A stretch of 9,488 nucleotides of DNA from an uncultured Chlorobiaceae bacterium (lineage in GTDB: Bacteria > Bacteroidota > Chlorobiia > Chlorobiales > Chlorobiaceae). The translations under genes and the position numbers were made by a program. The stretch is taken from the NCBI GenBank assembly GCA_903874585.1, contig CAIQSY010000147.1:1-9488 (forward strand), read 5' to 3'. The notes beneath the pieces are model-generated. The model saw only the letters and a list, made by a program, of their open reading frames with translations. It was not told the origin of the DNA and did not search any database. This document shows, one piece after another, positions 1 through 5,730 of this stretch; position 1 is the first letter of the stretch, and the number at the start of each line of letters is the position of its first letter.

Positions 1-357
1 GATTCAGGCGGCAAATCGGGAGGGCAGAAGGAGAAGCTCGCCTACACCGTCCTTGCCGCCAGCCTCGCCTATCAGTTCGGTCTGGAATGGGGTGCCGTGC
101 GCTCGCGATCCTTCCGTTTTGTGGTTATTGACGAGGCTTTCGGACGCGGCTCCGACGAATCGGCGCAGTACGGCCTGCAACTCTTCGCCCAGCTCAACCT
201 GCAACTGCTCATCGTTACACCATTGCAGAAAATTCACATCATCGAACCCTTCGTCTCCAGCGTCGGCTTTGTGCATAACGCGGAGGGGCGCTGCTCGGTG
301 TTGCGCAACCTCACCATCGAAGAGTATCTCGCCGAAAAAGAGAAGGCGGTGGAATGA
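1..357 (+). CDS. jetC: Wadjet SMC-like ATPase JetC, C-terminal end (5' partial)
   Basis: The reading frame is open from base 1, so only the last 118 residues are visible. They form the C-terminal half of an SMC/MukB-type ABC ATPase head: the signature motif SGGQKEKL (about residues 6-13), the Walker B strand FRFVVIDEA with catalytic Glu (about 38-46), the D-loop GRGSDES just after it, and IVTPLQKIHIIEP at the position of the switch/His-loop strand, which is typical of the MukB-like JetC subgroup. In Wadjet systems JetA, JetB and JetC form a condensin-like, ATP-driven loop extruder that detects small circular DNA, and JetD cleaves it. The stop codon overlaps the start of the next gene by 4 bases, and that gene is a clear JetD, which supports JetC over a generic SMC or RecF-type head. 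The start and the coiled coils lie upstream of the window. GC content is visibly higher than in the genes beyond 2150. Confidence 0.87.
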   Translation, partial: DSGGKSGGQKEKLAYTVLAASLAYQFGLEWGAVRSRSFRFVVIDEAFGRGSDESAQYGLQLFAQLNLQLLIVTPLQKIHIIEPFVSSVGFVHNAEGRCSVLRNLTIEEYLAEKEKAVE

Positions 358-1538
358 GCTGGACAACCCCCGCCGAACTCAAGGCTCAGGTGCAGAAGCT
401 CTGGGATCGGGGCCTCATCCTCTCCGCTATGATTGGCGGCGAATCAGTTTTTCCCCGTCGCCTGACGCTGAAAGGGCCCGACTCCAGAGAGTTAAGCAAC
501 TCTTTTGCCGAAGTGCGCGACTGGATTGCGCGGCTCTCGGGCGCATCGAAACAGTACCGGATTGTCTGGCGCAGCGTCAACCACCGCATTCTGGGAGCCA
601 ATGAACTTCCGGCGGAAATCTGGATTGACACGCTGGACGATGCCCTCGGCCTGATTGGCAAGCGGCAAGAAACTCGGCAGTTTGCCGCCATGATCAAGCT
701 CACCCGCGACTGGCAGCCAGCACTGCTCCCCTGGCTCGAAAAACGCCCCCTGCGCGCCCTCGAGCTTGCCGAAGAGTGGCCTCGTATCCTCTCCATTGTC
801 GCCTGGCGCCTCACACATCCTCAACCAGCCATCTACCTCCGCCAGATCGACCTGCCCGGCGTGCACAGCAAATTCATCGAAGGGCACCGGGGCGTGCTTG
901 GGGAACTCTTCGACCTTGTCCTCCCGCCGGAGGAGATTGACGCAACAGCCACAGGAGCCGGAGGGTTCTGCCGCCGTTACGGCTTTCAGGACAAACCCCA
1001 GCGGGTGCGCTTCCGAATCCTCGACCCGACACTGGCGCTACTCCCTACGGAGAACGATCAGGATATCACGATGACGCAGGCAACCTTTGCTCGACTGGAG
1101 CTGCCTGTTACCAAGGTCTTCATCACCGAAAACGAAATCAACTTTCTCGCCTTCCCCGATGTTCCAGAGGCGATGGTGATTTTTGGAGCTGGCTATGGGT
1201 TCGAGAACTTGGCCTCAGTCGAGTGGCTGCATGACCGCGTTATCCATTACTGGGGAGACATCGACACCCACGGCTTCGCCATCCTCAACCAGTTGCGCAG
1301 GTTCTTTCCGCACGTGGCTTCCCTTCTGATGGACAGGGAAACGCTGATGGAGCATCAAGCGCTTTGGGGCGTTGAACCGTCTCCCGAAACTGGTGCACTC
1401 ACGCGACTGACTGGTGATGAGAGTGTGCTTTATGATCAGTTGCGTCGGGATGAGCTGGGCAGGCACATACGGCTGGAGCAGGAGAGGATTGGGTTTGAGT
1501 GGCTGGTTGGAGTGCTGGGAGCTTTAGGGAGAGTGTGA
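354..1538 (+). CDS. jetD: Wadjet nuclease subunit JetD (DUF3322/DUF2220, Toprim)
   Basis: This 394-residue protein has the two-part architecture of JetD. An N-terminal DUF3322-like region (about 5-190) is followed by a DUF2220/Toprim-like region (about 210-390) related to the topoisomerase VI A subunit. The Toprim signature is visible: FITENEINFL with the acidic residue E259 or E261, the glycine turn FGAGYGF (277-283), then YWGDIDTHGF with D302 and D304 for metal binding. The C-terminal RLEQERIGFEWL (373-384) is also typical of the family. JetD is the endonuclease of Wadjet, cutting plasmids reeled in by the JetABC condensin. The ATG lies inside the ATGA overlap with jetC, giving translational coupling, and the length is normal for the family, so the gene looks intact. 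Nothing clearly follows in the same operon. Function is inferred from motifs and gene order; jetA and jetB are not visible. Confidence 0.9.
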   Translation: MSWTTPAELKAQVQKLWDRGLILSAMIGGESVFPRRLTLKGPDSRELSNSFAEVRDWIARLSGASKQYRIVWRSVNHRILGANELPAEIWIDTLDDALGLIGKRQETRQFAAMIKLTRDWQPALLPWLEKRPLRALELAEEWPRILSIVAWRLTHPQPAIYLRQIDLPGVHSKFIEGHRGVLGELFDLVLPPEEIDATATGAGGFCRRYGFQDKPQRVRFRILDPTLALLPTENDQDITMTQATFARLELPVTKVFITENEINFLAFPDVPEAMVIFGAGYGFENLASVEWLHDRVIHYWGDIDTHGFAILNQLRRFFPHVASLLMDRETLMEHQALWGVEPSPETGALTRLTGDESVLYDQLRRDELGRHIRLEQERIGFEWLVGVLGALGRV

Positions 1539-1555
1539 CAATGAACTAAACACAA

Positions 1556-1690
1556 TTAAAACCCGTACCCCCGATTGACCCAATAATGCCAATCTTCAAC
1601 TGCCTCCTGTGTCGCATCATCCGCCTCAACTACGGCAATCTGTGCCAGTGGCACGCCCAACTCGCGACCATGCCGCTTGACCTCTGCTCA
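1556..1690 (-). pseudogene. C-terminal fragment of a CcbP-type calcium-binding protein
   Basis: On the minus strand a short open frame runs from just after an in-frame TGA (1688-1690) to a TAA (1556-1558). It reads AEVKRHGRELGVPLAQIAV, then an acidic stretch, then EDWHYWVNRGYGF. The 'VPLAQ...(D/E)...T..A(V/I)EDWHYWV..GY.F' pattern is how Calci_bind_CcbP (PF11535) proteins end. CcbP is a small acidic Ca2+-binding protein known from cyanobacteria. Only about 43 C-terminal residues remain of a protein normally a little over 100 residues, and no start codon with a ribosome binding site is visible, so I read it as a gene scrap. It begins 6 bases after the antitoxin stop, where a toxin gene would be expected. 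The family match is from memory of the motif. Confidence 0.55.
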
Positions 1691-1695
1691 TAACA

Positions 1696-1914
1696 TCACG
1701 GCTTCCTCAAAAATAATTTTGCTCGAACCTGTTCCCACGGAACTGCCGCGGAAGGATCTGCACGGTGTTCGGCAACACGACGATGTAACTCAGCCATTTG
1801 TGCTTGTGACAACTCAACCATATTTGACACATCGGCAGCAATGCTGTCCCAGATGTCTTCGACGAGCTGAATGCGCTCGGAAACGGAGAGTTTCAAACCA
1901 ATAAATTTTAACAA
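1696..1914 (-). CDS. Addiction-module antitoxin, Unstab_antitox/TIGR02574 type, toxin missing
   Basis: The 72-residue product contains LSVSERIQLVEDIWDSIAA followed by LSQAQMAELHRRVAEHRADP and VPWEQVRAKL. This is the characteristic sequence of the 'putative addiction module component' family (TIGR02574, PF09720), the labile antitoxin usually encoded directly upstream of a RelE/ParE-type toxin. The only available start is a TTG at 1912-1914 without a clear Shine-Dalgarno sequence. Residues before LKLSVSE (LKFIG) do not look native, suggesting the original 5' end was replaced. No RelE/ParE frame follows: the next minus-strand coding sequence is the CcbP-like fragment. It may be an orphan antitoxin able to neutralise a toxin encoded elsewhere, or an unexpressed relic. 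Family assignment is fairly sure; expression is doubtful. Confidence 0.65.
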   Translation of the reverse strand: MLKFIGLKLSVSERIQLVEDIWDSIAADVSNMVELSQAQMAELHRRVAEHRADPSAAVPWEQVRAKLFLRKP

Positions 1915-1922
1915 AATTCAGA

Positions 1923-2062
1923 ATAGTAAGTGGAGGGTGTTCACCAGGAGCAAAGTACATACGAATGATAATTCCATAAGCCATTCTTGCCAGACCGAGT
2001 GCTGAAAGACGTTTGAACAGGCTTACGTCAACATCTTCACCATCATCGAGAGGCTCAATCAT
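1923..2062 (-). pseudogene. N-terminal stub of a DUF4160-like gene
   Basis: From an ATG at 2060-2062 the minus frame reads MIEPLDDGEDVDVSLFKRLS, then ALGLARM, then AYGIIIRMYFAPGEHPP. The segment 'YGIIIRMYFAPGEHPP' is the start of DUF4160 proteins (typically '..FYGI.I.M.F..HEPPHFH'), small proteins often found beside DUF2442 genes and toxin-antitoxin loci. Right after HPP, where HFHA should follow, similarity stops and the frame runs out of phase through the antitoxin coding sequence. The join lies near 1925-1940. Upstream, after an in-frame TGA near 2083-2085, the same frame reads GLIPYILADR, which may be part of the original neighbour. I regard the frame as a truncated remnant. The family call rests on a 16-residue match. 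Confidence 0.4.
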
Positions 2063-2152
2063 GCCCCACCCCTCATACGTTCATCGGTCAGCCAGGATAT
2101 ACGGAATCAATCCTTTGTCATAACCCTGCTCTGTTTTTAGCTTAAAATTTCA
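2063..2152. other. Short spacer downstream of the SQR gene
   Basis: This spacer lies between the SQR stop and the DUF4160-like stub. It holds the short GLIPYILADR frame noted for that stub. I see no strong hairpin-plus-T-run terminator and no RNA gene here. Confidence 0.4.
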
Positions 2153-3379
2153 TTATCCAACTTCTTTTCCAGCCATAACAAGGGTTGGTGGCGCACCCAA
2201 ATGCCTTCCTGCAAGCAGCACATTCCAATAGAGCCATTCAAAACCGAGTTTGCCTTGCCAGTTCATCTTTGTCTCCTTCAGAAGACTGAATGGACCAAGT
2301 TTAGGCATCGGGAATTTACCTGGCAGGGGCTCTATCTTGTAGTTAAAGTCAATCAGCGAAGAAGTGCCTTTAGAATAAACAATAAAACATGTCGAATGTC
2401 CATCATATATCTCTTCAGGCTTGGTGCCATGTATTTCAGCCATAATATTGAACACTACAACGTCTGCTTCATAATGGGCAACCGAACCAGCTTTGGACGT
2501 TGGAACATTGGTAGCATCACCAATAACATAAACATTGTCGTGCTTCAATGCCTTCAGCGTATTGTGATGCGTCGGCACATAGCCAATACTGTCATCCATA
2601 CCTGATTTGCTGATTACCTCATCCCCAATGGTCGTCGGGATAATTACTAAGGTATCAAACGATACTTTATCGCCTTGTACAGACTCGATATACTTCTCTT
2701 TTCCGTGCACAGCATTAAGCTCAAAACCCGGAGTGATTTTGATATTTTTGCTCTTTGCTGCTTCATTAAAAATCGCTGTTGCTTTAGGTTTTGTAAACGC
2801 ACCGGAAAGAGGCGTAACCAGCTCAATCTCCGTCTTGTTTCTGATACCTTTTTTCTTGCAAAACCAGTCAGCCATAAAGACAAATTCGATAGGTGCAACC
2901 GGACATTTAAACGGAAGTTCAGCAATATTCAGCACCAGTTTTCCGCCATCGAACTCTTGCAAGCGTTTGCGAAGCAGGTTAGCAGACTCAATGGTATAAA
3001 ATGAAAACGCATTTTTGCCCCAAGCATCCATGAGACCATCATTCTCCTCAGGAACAATCTTACATCCCGTAGAGATAATCAAAAAATCGTACCCAAAGGT
3101 GTGATTTCTGGTCTTTACCTCCTTCTTGTCAGGATTAATATGAGTAATTTCATCAATCACGAAATTAACGCCTGGCATAATATATTTTTTCCTTGAGCGT
3201 ACCAGTGTCTTCGATTTTTGAAGGTCAAAAGCAACAAAGAGTAAGCCGGGTTGGTAGATATGCTGATCATCACGGTCAATAACCGTTATCTCCCACTCAG
3301 GTGGCAAATGCCTTCTCAAGTTATTGGAAACAATCGTCCCACCAGTGCCGCCGCCTAATACCACTATCTTTTTTGACAT
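2153..3379 (-). CDS. sqr: Sulfide:quinone oxidoreductase family flavoprotein
   Basis: The 408-residue product starts with an FAD-binding Rossmann motif VVLGGGTGGT (6-15). The pyridine-nucleotide-disulfide oxidoreductase fold continues with LIISTGC (100-106) and the second FAD contact VYVIGDATNVP (283-293), followed by KAGSVAHYEADVV. SQR hallmarks are LPFKCPVAPIEF (155-166) with Cys159, and STCFIVY (329-335) with Cys331, the pair expected to carry the polysulfide bridge. The C-terminal region with FEWLYWNVLLAGR (380-392) fits an amphipathic membrane anchor. SQR oxidises sulfide and reduces the quinone pool, usually as a peripheral membrane enzyme; in green sulfur bacteria it supplies photosynthetic electrons. 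A strong AGGAGG sits about 9 bases before the ATG. It appears to be transcribed alone. The third Cys of classical SQRs (near residue 127, SFYTIES) is absent, so the SQR type needs a tree. Alternatives such as FccB or another NDH-2-like enzyme are less likely. Confidence 0.85.
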   Translation of the reverse strand: MSKKIVVLGGGTGGTIVSNNLRRHLPPEWEITVIDRDDQHIYQPGLLFVAFDLQKSKTLVRSRKKYIMPGVNFVIDEITHINPDKKEVKTRNHTFGYDFLIISTGCKIVPEENDGLMDAWGKNAFSFYTIESANLLRKRLQEFDGGKLVLNIAELPFKCPVAPIEFVFMADWFCKKKGIRNKTEIELVTPLSGAFTKPKATAIFNEAAKSKNIKITPGFELNAVHGKEKYIESVQGDKVSFDTLVIIPTTIGDEVISKSGMDDSIGYVPTHHNTLKALKHDNVYVIGDATNVPTSKAGSVAHYEADVVVFNIMAEIHGTKPEEIYDGHSTCFIVYSKGTSSLIDFNYKIEPLPGKFPMPKLGPFSLLKETKMNWQGKLGFEWLYWNVLLAGRHLGAPPTLVMAGKEVG

Positions 3380-3384
3380 TATCT

Positions 3385-3392
3385 TACCTCCT
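3385..3392 (-). promoter_or_regulatory. Strong ribosome binding site of the SQR gene
   Basis: On the minus strand AAGGAGGT precedes the ATG at 3377-3379 by a short A/T-rich spacer. It is close to a full anti-Shine-Dalgarno complement and fixes the start of the SQR gene. Confidence 0.75.
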
Positions 3393-3417
3393 TTTTTTCA
3401 ATCAAACAATTTCACAT

Positions 3418-3430
3418 ACTTTTGAAAAGT
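3418..3430. promoter_or_regulatory. Palindrome ACTTTTGAAAAGT upstream of SQR (candidate operator)
   Basis: A perfect 6-bp inverted repeat around a single central G lies 39 bp before the SQR start codon, in the A/T-rich leader where a promoter is expected. No sharp -35/-10 pair can be assigned. A regulator site is an inference; at this AT content a 6-bp palindrome may also be chance. Confidence 0.35.
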
Positions 3431-3467
3431 TAACAATTGAATATATAACTATATTGTTATTAATTTC

Positions 3468-3482
3468 TTTAAAAGTTTTAAA
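3468..3482. promoter_or_regulatory. Palindrome TTTAAAAGTTTTAAA upstream of SQR
   Basis: A perfect 7-bp inverted repeat around a central G lies 51 bp, about five helical turns, from the palindrome centred at 3424. Both have the same design of A/T-rich arms around a single G. They could be two operators for one regulator of the SQR gene. Confidence 0.3.
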
Positions 3483-3678
3483 ACAAAAATTACAATAAAA
3501 GAGACAAGATCGGATACATCCTTATCCAACCAGTCGCCTAATAAACAGTAGAGAAGCTGGCTTTGGGGGCATCTTCATCCGTCAACGTTTGCCAAGCGAA
3601 AAAACAAGAACCGTGTTACACTGTACCAGTACAAATCCAGCTCACATAAAATTTTACAGTCTCATTTCTAAAGGCTCA
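3483..3678. other. Spacer between TPR lipoprotein gene and SQR leader
   Basis: I see no gene in this stretch. It contains a small inverted repeat TGTACCAGTACA (near 3622-3633) and a run of A at 3599-3605 on the plus strand, which reads as T on the minus strand, about 75 bases past the TPR lipoprotein stop. I cannot assign a convincing stem to that run. The far part probably contributes to the SQR promoter region. Confidence 0.35.
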
Positions 3679-4098
3679 TCAGTTGCCTGACTCCTTGCTG
3701 AACGAAGAGAAAACAACAAGCTTTCCAGCACTGATAACGTCGGCCGCCGCGCCGGGAATATCACCTTCAGAGAATTTTGCGGTTGCTCTGGCAGAATATG
3801 CCGTTGCTGATTTGGGATCCAGTTCAATAGCCTTCGTAAGGTCAGTAATGGCCCCCTTATTATCTCCTGCTGTATATTTGACTGCAGCTCTGCCAACATA
3901 GACCTTCGCCGAAGTGGAGTCAAGTTTTATTGCTTTTGAAAACTCGGCAATTGAACCCTCGACAGCGCCACTGCCAATCTTTGCACCCGTACTCAGTACA
4001 CTGTTTTTTGACTCATCTGACACGTTGTCGCAAGCTGAAAAAGTCATAACCATGAGAGCGATAAACGAAAAAGAGAGTATTCGAAATGGGTTTTTCAC
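3679..4098 (-). CDS. Small TPR-repeat lipoprotein
   Basis: The 139-residue product begins with a lipoprotein signal peptide: MKNPFR, a hydrophobic core (about 7-20) and the lipobox FSAC with acylated Cys23. Asp24 at +2 would, by the E. coli Lol rule, favour retention in the inner membrane; whether that holds in this organism is unknown. The rest is tetratricopeptide repeats: an imperfect one around 47-75, a clear one around 76-109 (GDNKGAITDLTKAIELDPKS) and the start of a third around 110-128. TPRs are protein-binding scaffolds, so a partner, possibly the neighbouring pump, is likely but not identifiable. The start is GTG (4096-4098) preceded by AGAGG. It begins 9 bases after the CDF gene stop on the same strand, so it is the last gene of that operon. 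Confidence 0.8.
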   Translation of the reverse strand: MKNPFRILSFSFIALMVMTFSACDNVSDESKNSVLSTGAKIGSGAVEGSIAEFSKAIKLDSTSAKVYVGRAAVKYTAGDNKGAITDLTKAIELDPKSATAYSARATAKFSEGDIPGAAADVISAGKLVVFSSFSKESGN

Positions 4099-4107
4099 TG
4101 ACGACCT

Positions 4108-5112
4108 CTATTTTATAATAGTTAATGAAGCATTGTGCTTGTGATTATTCGAAACATTTTCGACCGTCCACTCTACTCTTCGCCGGAATTTTGCTTTACG
4201 AACAGTGCAGTCCTCTTTTTCACAAATTTCACATGAAAAGTCAAGACATCCATCCGTATGGACAGATAACTCGATAGTTTCACAAAAACTTTCGTTGACC
4301 AGTTGGCTGAGTTTGTCGATTTCCCGATGAGCTTCGTGAACATTGAGGTACCAGGGAACCGTGAGATGGCAGTCAAGATGGAGTGTGCTGCCGTACTTTA
4401 TAATGCGCATATTGTGCAGATCAATCCATTCCAGAGAACGATGAGCCTCCAATAAATCGACTATTTTTTTCAGTAACTCTTCGTCTGCCTCATCCATAAT
4501 TCCTCTGAGAGAATCACGAATAATCTTGTAGCCGGTATAGACAATAAGCAGGGCAAACAGCAGGGCAACAACGCTGTCCAGCCAGACCATTTGTGTAAAA
4601 AAGAGGAGAATCAGTCCGAGAATAATGCCAATCGTAGAGTAAGTATCTGACTGGAGATGTTTTCCACTGGCAATAAGGGCAAGAGAGTTGTTCTGTCGTC
4701 CTTTTTTTACGGCAATTGCACCAACAACATAGTTTATTATCGCAGTTACCGTTATCAAGAGTATGCCATAATCAAGCTTGCCAATTGGCTCTGGAGTACC
4801 AAGAAGGTTTTTAATGGCCTCATAGATAATTAGTAAACCAGCGAAGGCAATCAATGTTCCCTCAATTGCCGCTGAAATAAATTCCACCTTTCCATGCCCG
4901 TAAGGATGGTGACTATCTTTTGGCTTTGCCGAGATAGAGAGGCTGTATAATCCTATAAAGGCGCTGGTAACATTGACCGTACTCTCCAGTGCATCGGTAA
5001 GAATAGCTACTGAATTGGTCAGATACCATGCGCCCATTTTAATGACAAAAAGTAAAACACCGGTAACCGCGACAATCTTCTGAAAATTATAATTTTGTTG
5101 TGCTTTTGTCAT
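4108..5112 (-). CDS. Cation diffusion facilitator (CDF) efflux transporter with Cys-rich tail
   Basis: This 334-residue membrane protein has the CDF plan. About six transmembrane helices span residues 10-200, and the helix II metal-site motif SVAILTDALESTVN carries D40 and E43. HHPYGHGKVEF (68-78) is the conserved loop after helix II, and HLQSDTYST carries the HxxxD pair H152/D156 of helix V. A cytoplasmic ferredoxin-like domain follows (about 205-288). CDF proteins export Zn2+, Fe2+, Mn2+, Co2+ or Cd2+ by proton antiport. After the usual end there is an added tail of about 45 residues with C289, C294, C297 and C302 (GCLDFSCEICEKEDC), then a basic stretch and late histidines. This tail looks like an extra metal-binding or sensing site. 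The substrate cannot be read from sequence. The gene starts 27 bases after the zinc-ribbon gene and is followed 9 bases later by the TPR lipoprotein gene, so the three probably form one transcript. Confidence 0.88.
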   Translation of the reverse strand: MTKAQQNYNFQKIVAVTGVLLFVIKMGAWYLTNSVAILTDALESTVNVTSAFIGLYSLSISAKPKDSHHPYGHGKVEFISAAIEGTLIAFAGLLIIYEAIKNLLGTPEPIGKLDYGILLITVTAIINYVVGAIAVKKGRQNNSLALIASGKHLQSDTYSTIGIILGLILLFFTQMVWLDSVVALLFALLIVYTGYKIIRDSLRGIMDEADEELLKKIVDLLEAHRSLEWIDLHNMRIIKYGSTLHLDCHLTVPWYLNVHEAHREIDKLSQLVNESFCETIELSVHTDGCLDFSCEICEKEDCTVRKAKFRRRVEWTVENVSNNHKHNASLTIIK

Positions 5113-5139
5113 GATGCTGCCACACTATTGATGCGATAA

Positions 5140-5430
5140 TTAATCAAACAGTTCGCCAAGAAATCCGAGCGCGCCACCTTTTCTTTTTCTCTTTCCCGTT
5201 CTTGGATCAATATAATAATCGTGATCATCGTCATGGTGACCATGATGCGACTCTTCTTTACGATATTCTCGACCATAATCCGCCGTGTGCGGCTGAGGCG
5301 CGGCCCGTTCAATTATTTTATCCAGCTCACCCCTGTCAAGCCAGACACCCCGGCATGATGGGCAATAATCAATTTCAATACCCTGACGTTCAGAAAGAAG
5401 CAGATCAACATTACAAGCGGGACATTTCAT
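5140..5430 (-). CDS. TFIIB-type zinc-ribbon protein with His-rich loop
   Basis: The 96-residue protein begins with MKCPACNVDL and continues to YCPSCRGVWLDRGELDKII. This is the zf-TFIIB family (PF13453), with four zinc ligands C3, C6, C23 and C26 and the conserved VWLDRGEL motif. Residues 60-71 (ESHHGHHDDDHD) are a dense His/Asp stretch that could bind divalent metal. The basic segment RTGKRKRKGG (77-86) precedes a short C-terminal hydrophobic helix, GALGFLGELFD. Family members are small cytoplasmic proteins of unknown biochemical role. A good ribosome binding site (AAGGAGA) lies 7-8 bases before the ATG. It is the first gene of the minus-strand set with the CDF pump, so a metal-binding, chaperone or regulatory role is a reasonable inference but not shown. 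Confidence 0.85.
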   Translation of the reverse strand: MKCPACNVDLLLSERQGIEIDYCPSCRGVWLDRGELDKIIERAAPQPHTADYGREYRKEESHHGHHDDDHDYYIDPRTGKRKRKGGALGFLGELFD

Positions 5431-5479
5431 GGTATTCTCCTTAGTAATTGAGTGGTAAACATTTCAAGATAACTGAATA

Positions 5480-5503
5480 CAAAATTGAACTGCAAAATTG
5501 AAC
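5480..5503. repeat. Two exact copies of CAAAATTGAAC, 13-bp period
   Basis: CAAAATTGAAC occurs at 5480-5490 and again at 5493-5503 in the leader of the zinc-ribbon/CDF operon, 50-73 bp before its start codon. The position fits an operator or promoter element for the minus-strand operon. Its binding factor is unknown. Confidence 0.5.
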
Positions 5504-5544
5504 AGTCACTTTCTTTCATGTGCAGACAATATAGTACCCTTCAT

Positions 5545-5664
5545 CTTAAAAAAGCTGAAAGCAAAGCTTAAGAAACGCTTAAAATCCTCTTCCATTGCTC
5601 TTTTTGAAAGAGAGCTGAATACATTTTTAAGTGATTTTTAAGGCACGCTTCAGACTGCTTTAAG
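5545..5664 (+). promoter_or_regulatory. Array of CTTAAG-like hexamers with 11-bp phasing
   Basis: Block A has CTTAAA (5545), CTGAAA (5555), CTTAAG (5567) and CTTAAA (5578). Block B has TTGAAA (5604), CTGAAT (5615), TTTAAG (5626), TTTAAG (5637), CTTCAG (5648) and TTTAAG (5659), all exactly 11 bp apart. The consensus YTTAAK-N5-YTTAAK equals the direct-repeat box published for PmrA/BasR and is close to the TTAAG-N6-TTAAG box of BqsR, both OmpR-family response regulators. The last hexamer ends 66 bp before the cytochrome b start. A -10-like TATCTT lies at 5675-5680 with no good -35, as expected for activator-dependent promoters. The repeats are read directly; the regulator is inferred. Confidence 0.6.
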
Positions 5665-5698
5665 CAACGGCAATTATCTTGTTCATAGAAGTTCATCA

Positions 5699-5730
5699 TG
5701 CCTGAACAATTGCCTGAACAATTCTGAACG
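5699..5730 (+). repeat. 12-bp tandem repeat TGCCTGAACAAT abutting the cytochrome b start
   Basis: Two exact tandem copies (5699-5710 and 5711-5722) are followed by a partial third (TCTGAACGAT, 5723-5732) that runs into the ATG at 5731-5733. The copies take the place of a Shine-Dalgarno sequence. They may affect translation initiation, by structure or by a bound factor. Confidence 0.6.

Noticed and set aside
53..604. Alternative plus-strand frame of 183 residues and minus frames overlapping jetC/jetD
   Set aside because: They have biased low-information composition (Ser/Arg/Pro-rich) in GC-rich DNA. The frames with SMC and Toprim motifs are the real ones.
2607..2999. Plus-strand open frames opposite the SQR gene
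   Set aside because: They are antisense to a well-supported flavoprotein gene and show no domain or ribosome binding site.
2153..3379. Flavocytochrome c sulfide dehydrogenase (FccB) or type II NADH dehydrogenase
   Set aside because: There is no Tat or Sec signal peptide, as FccB would need, and the FKCPVAPIEF and STCFIVY motifs match SQR rather than NDH-2.
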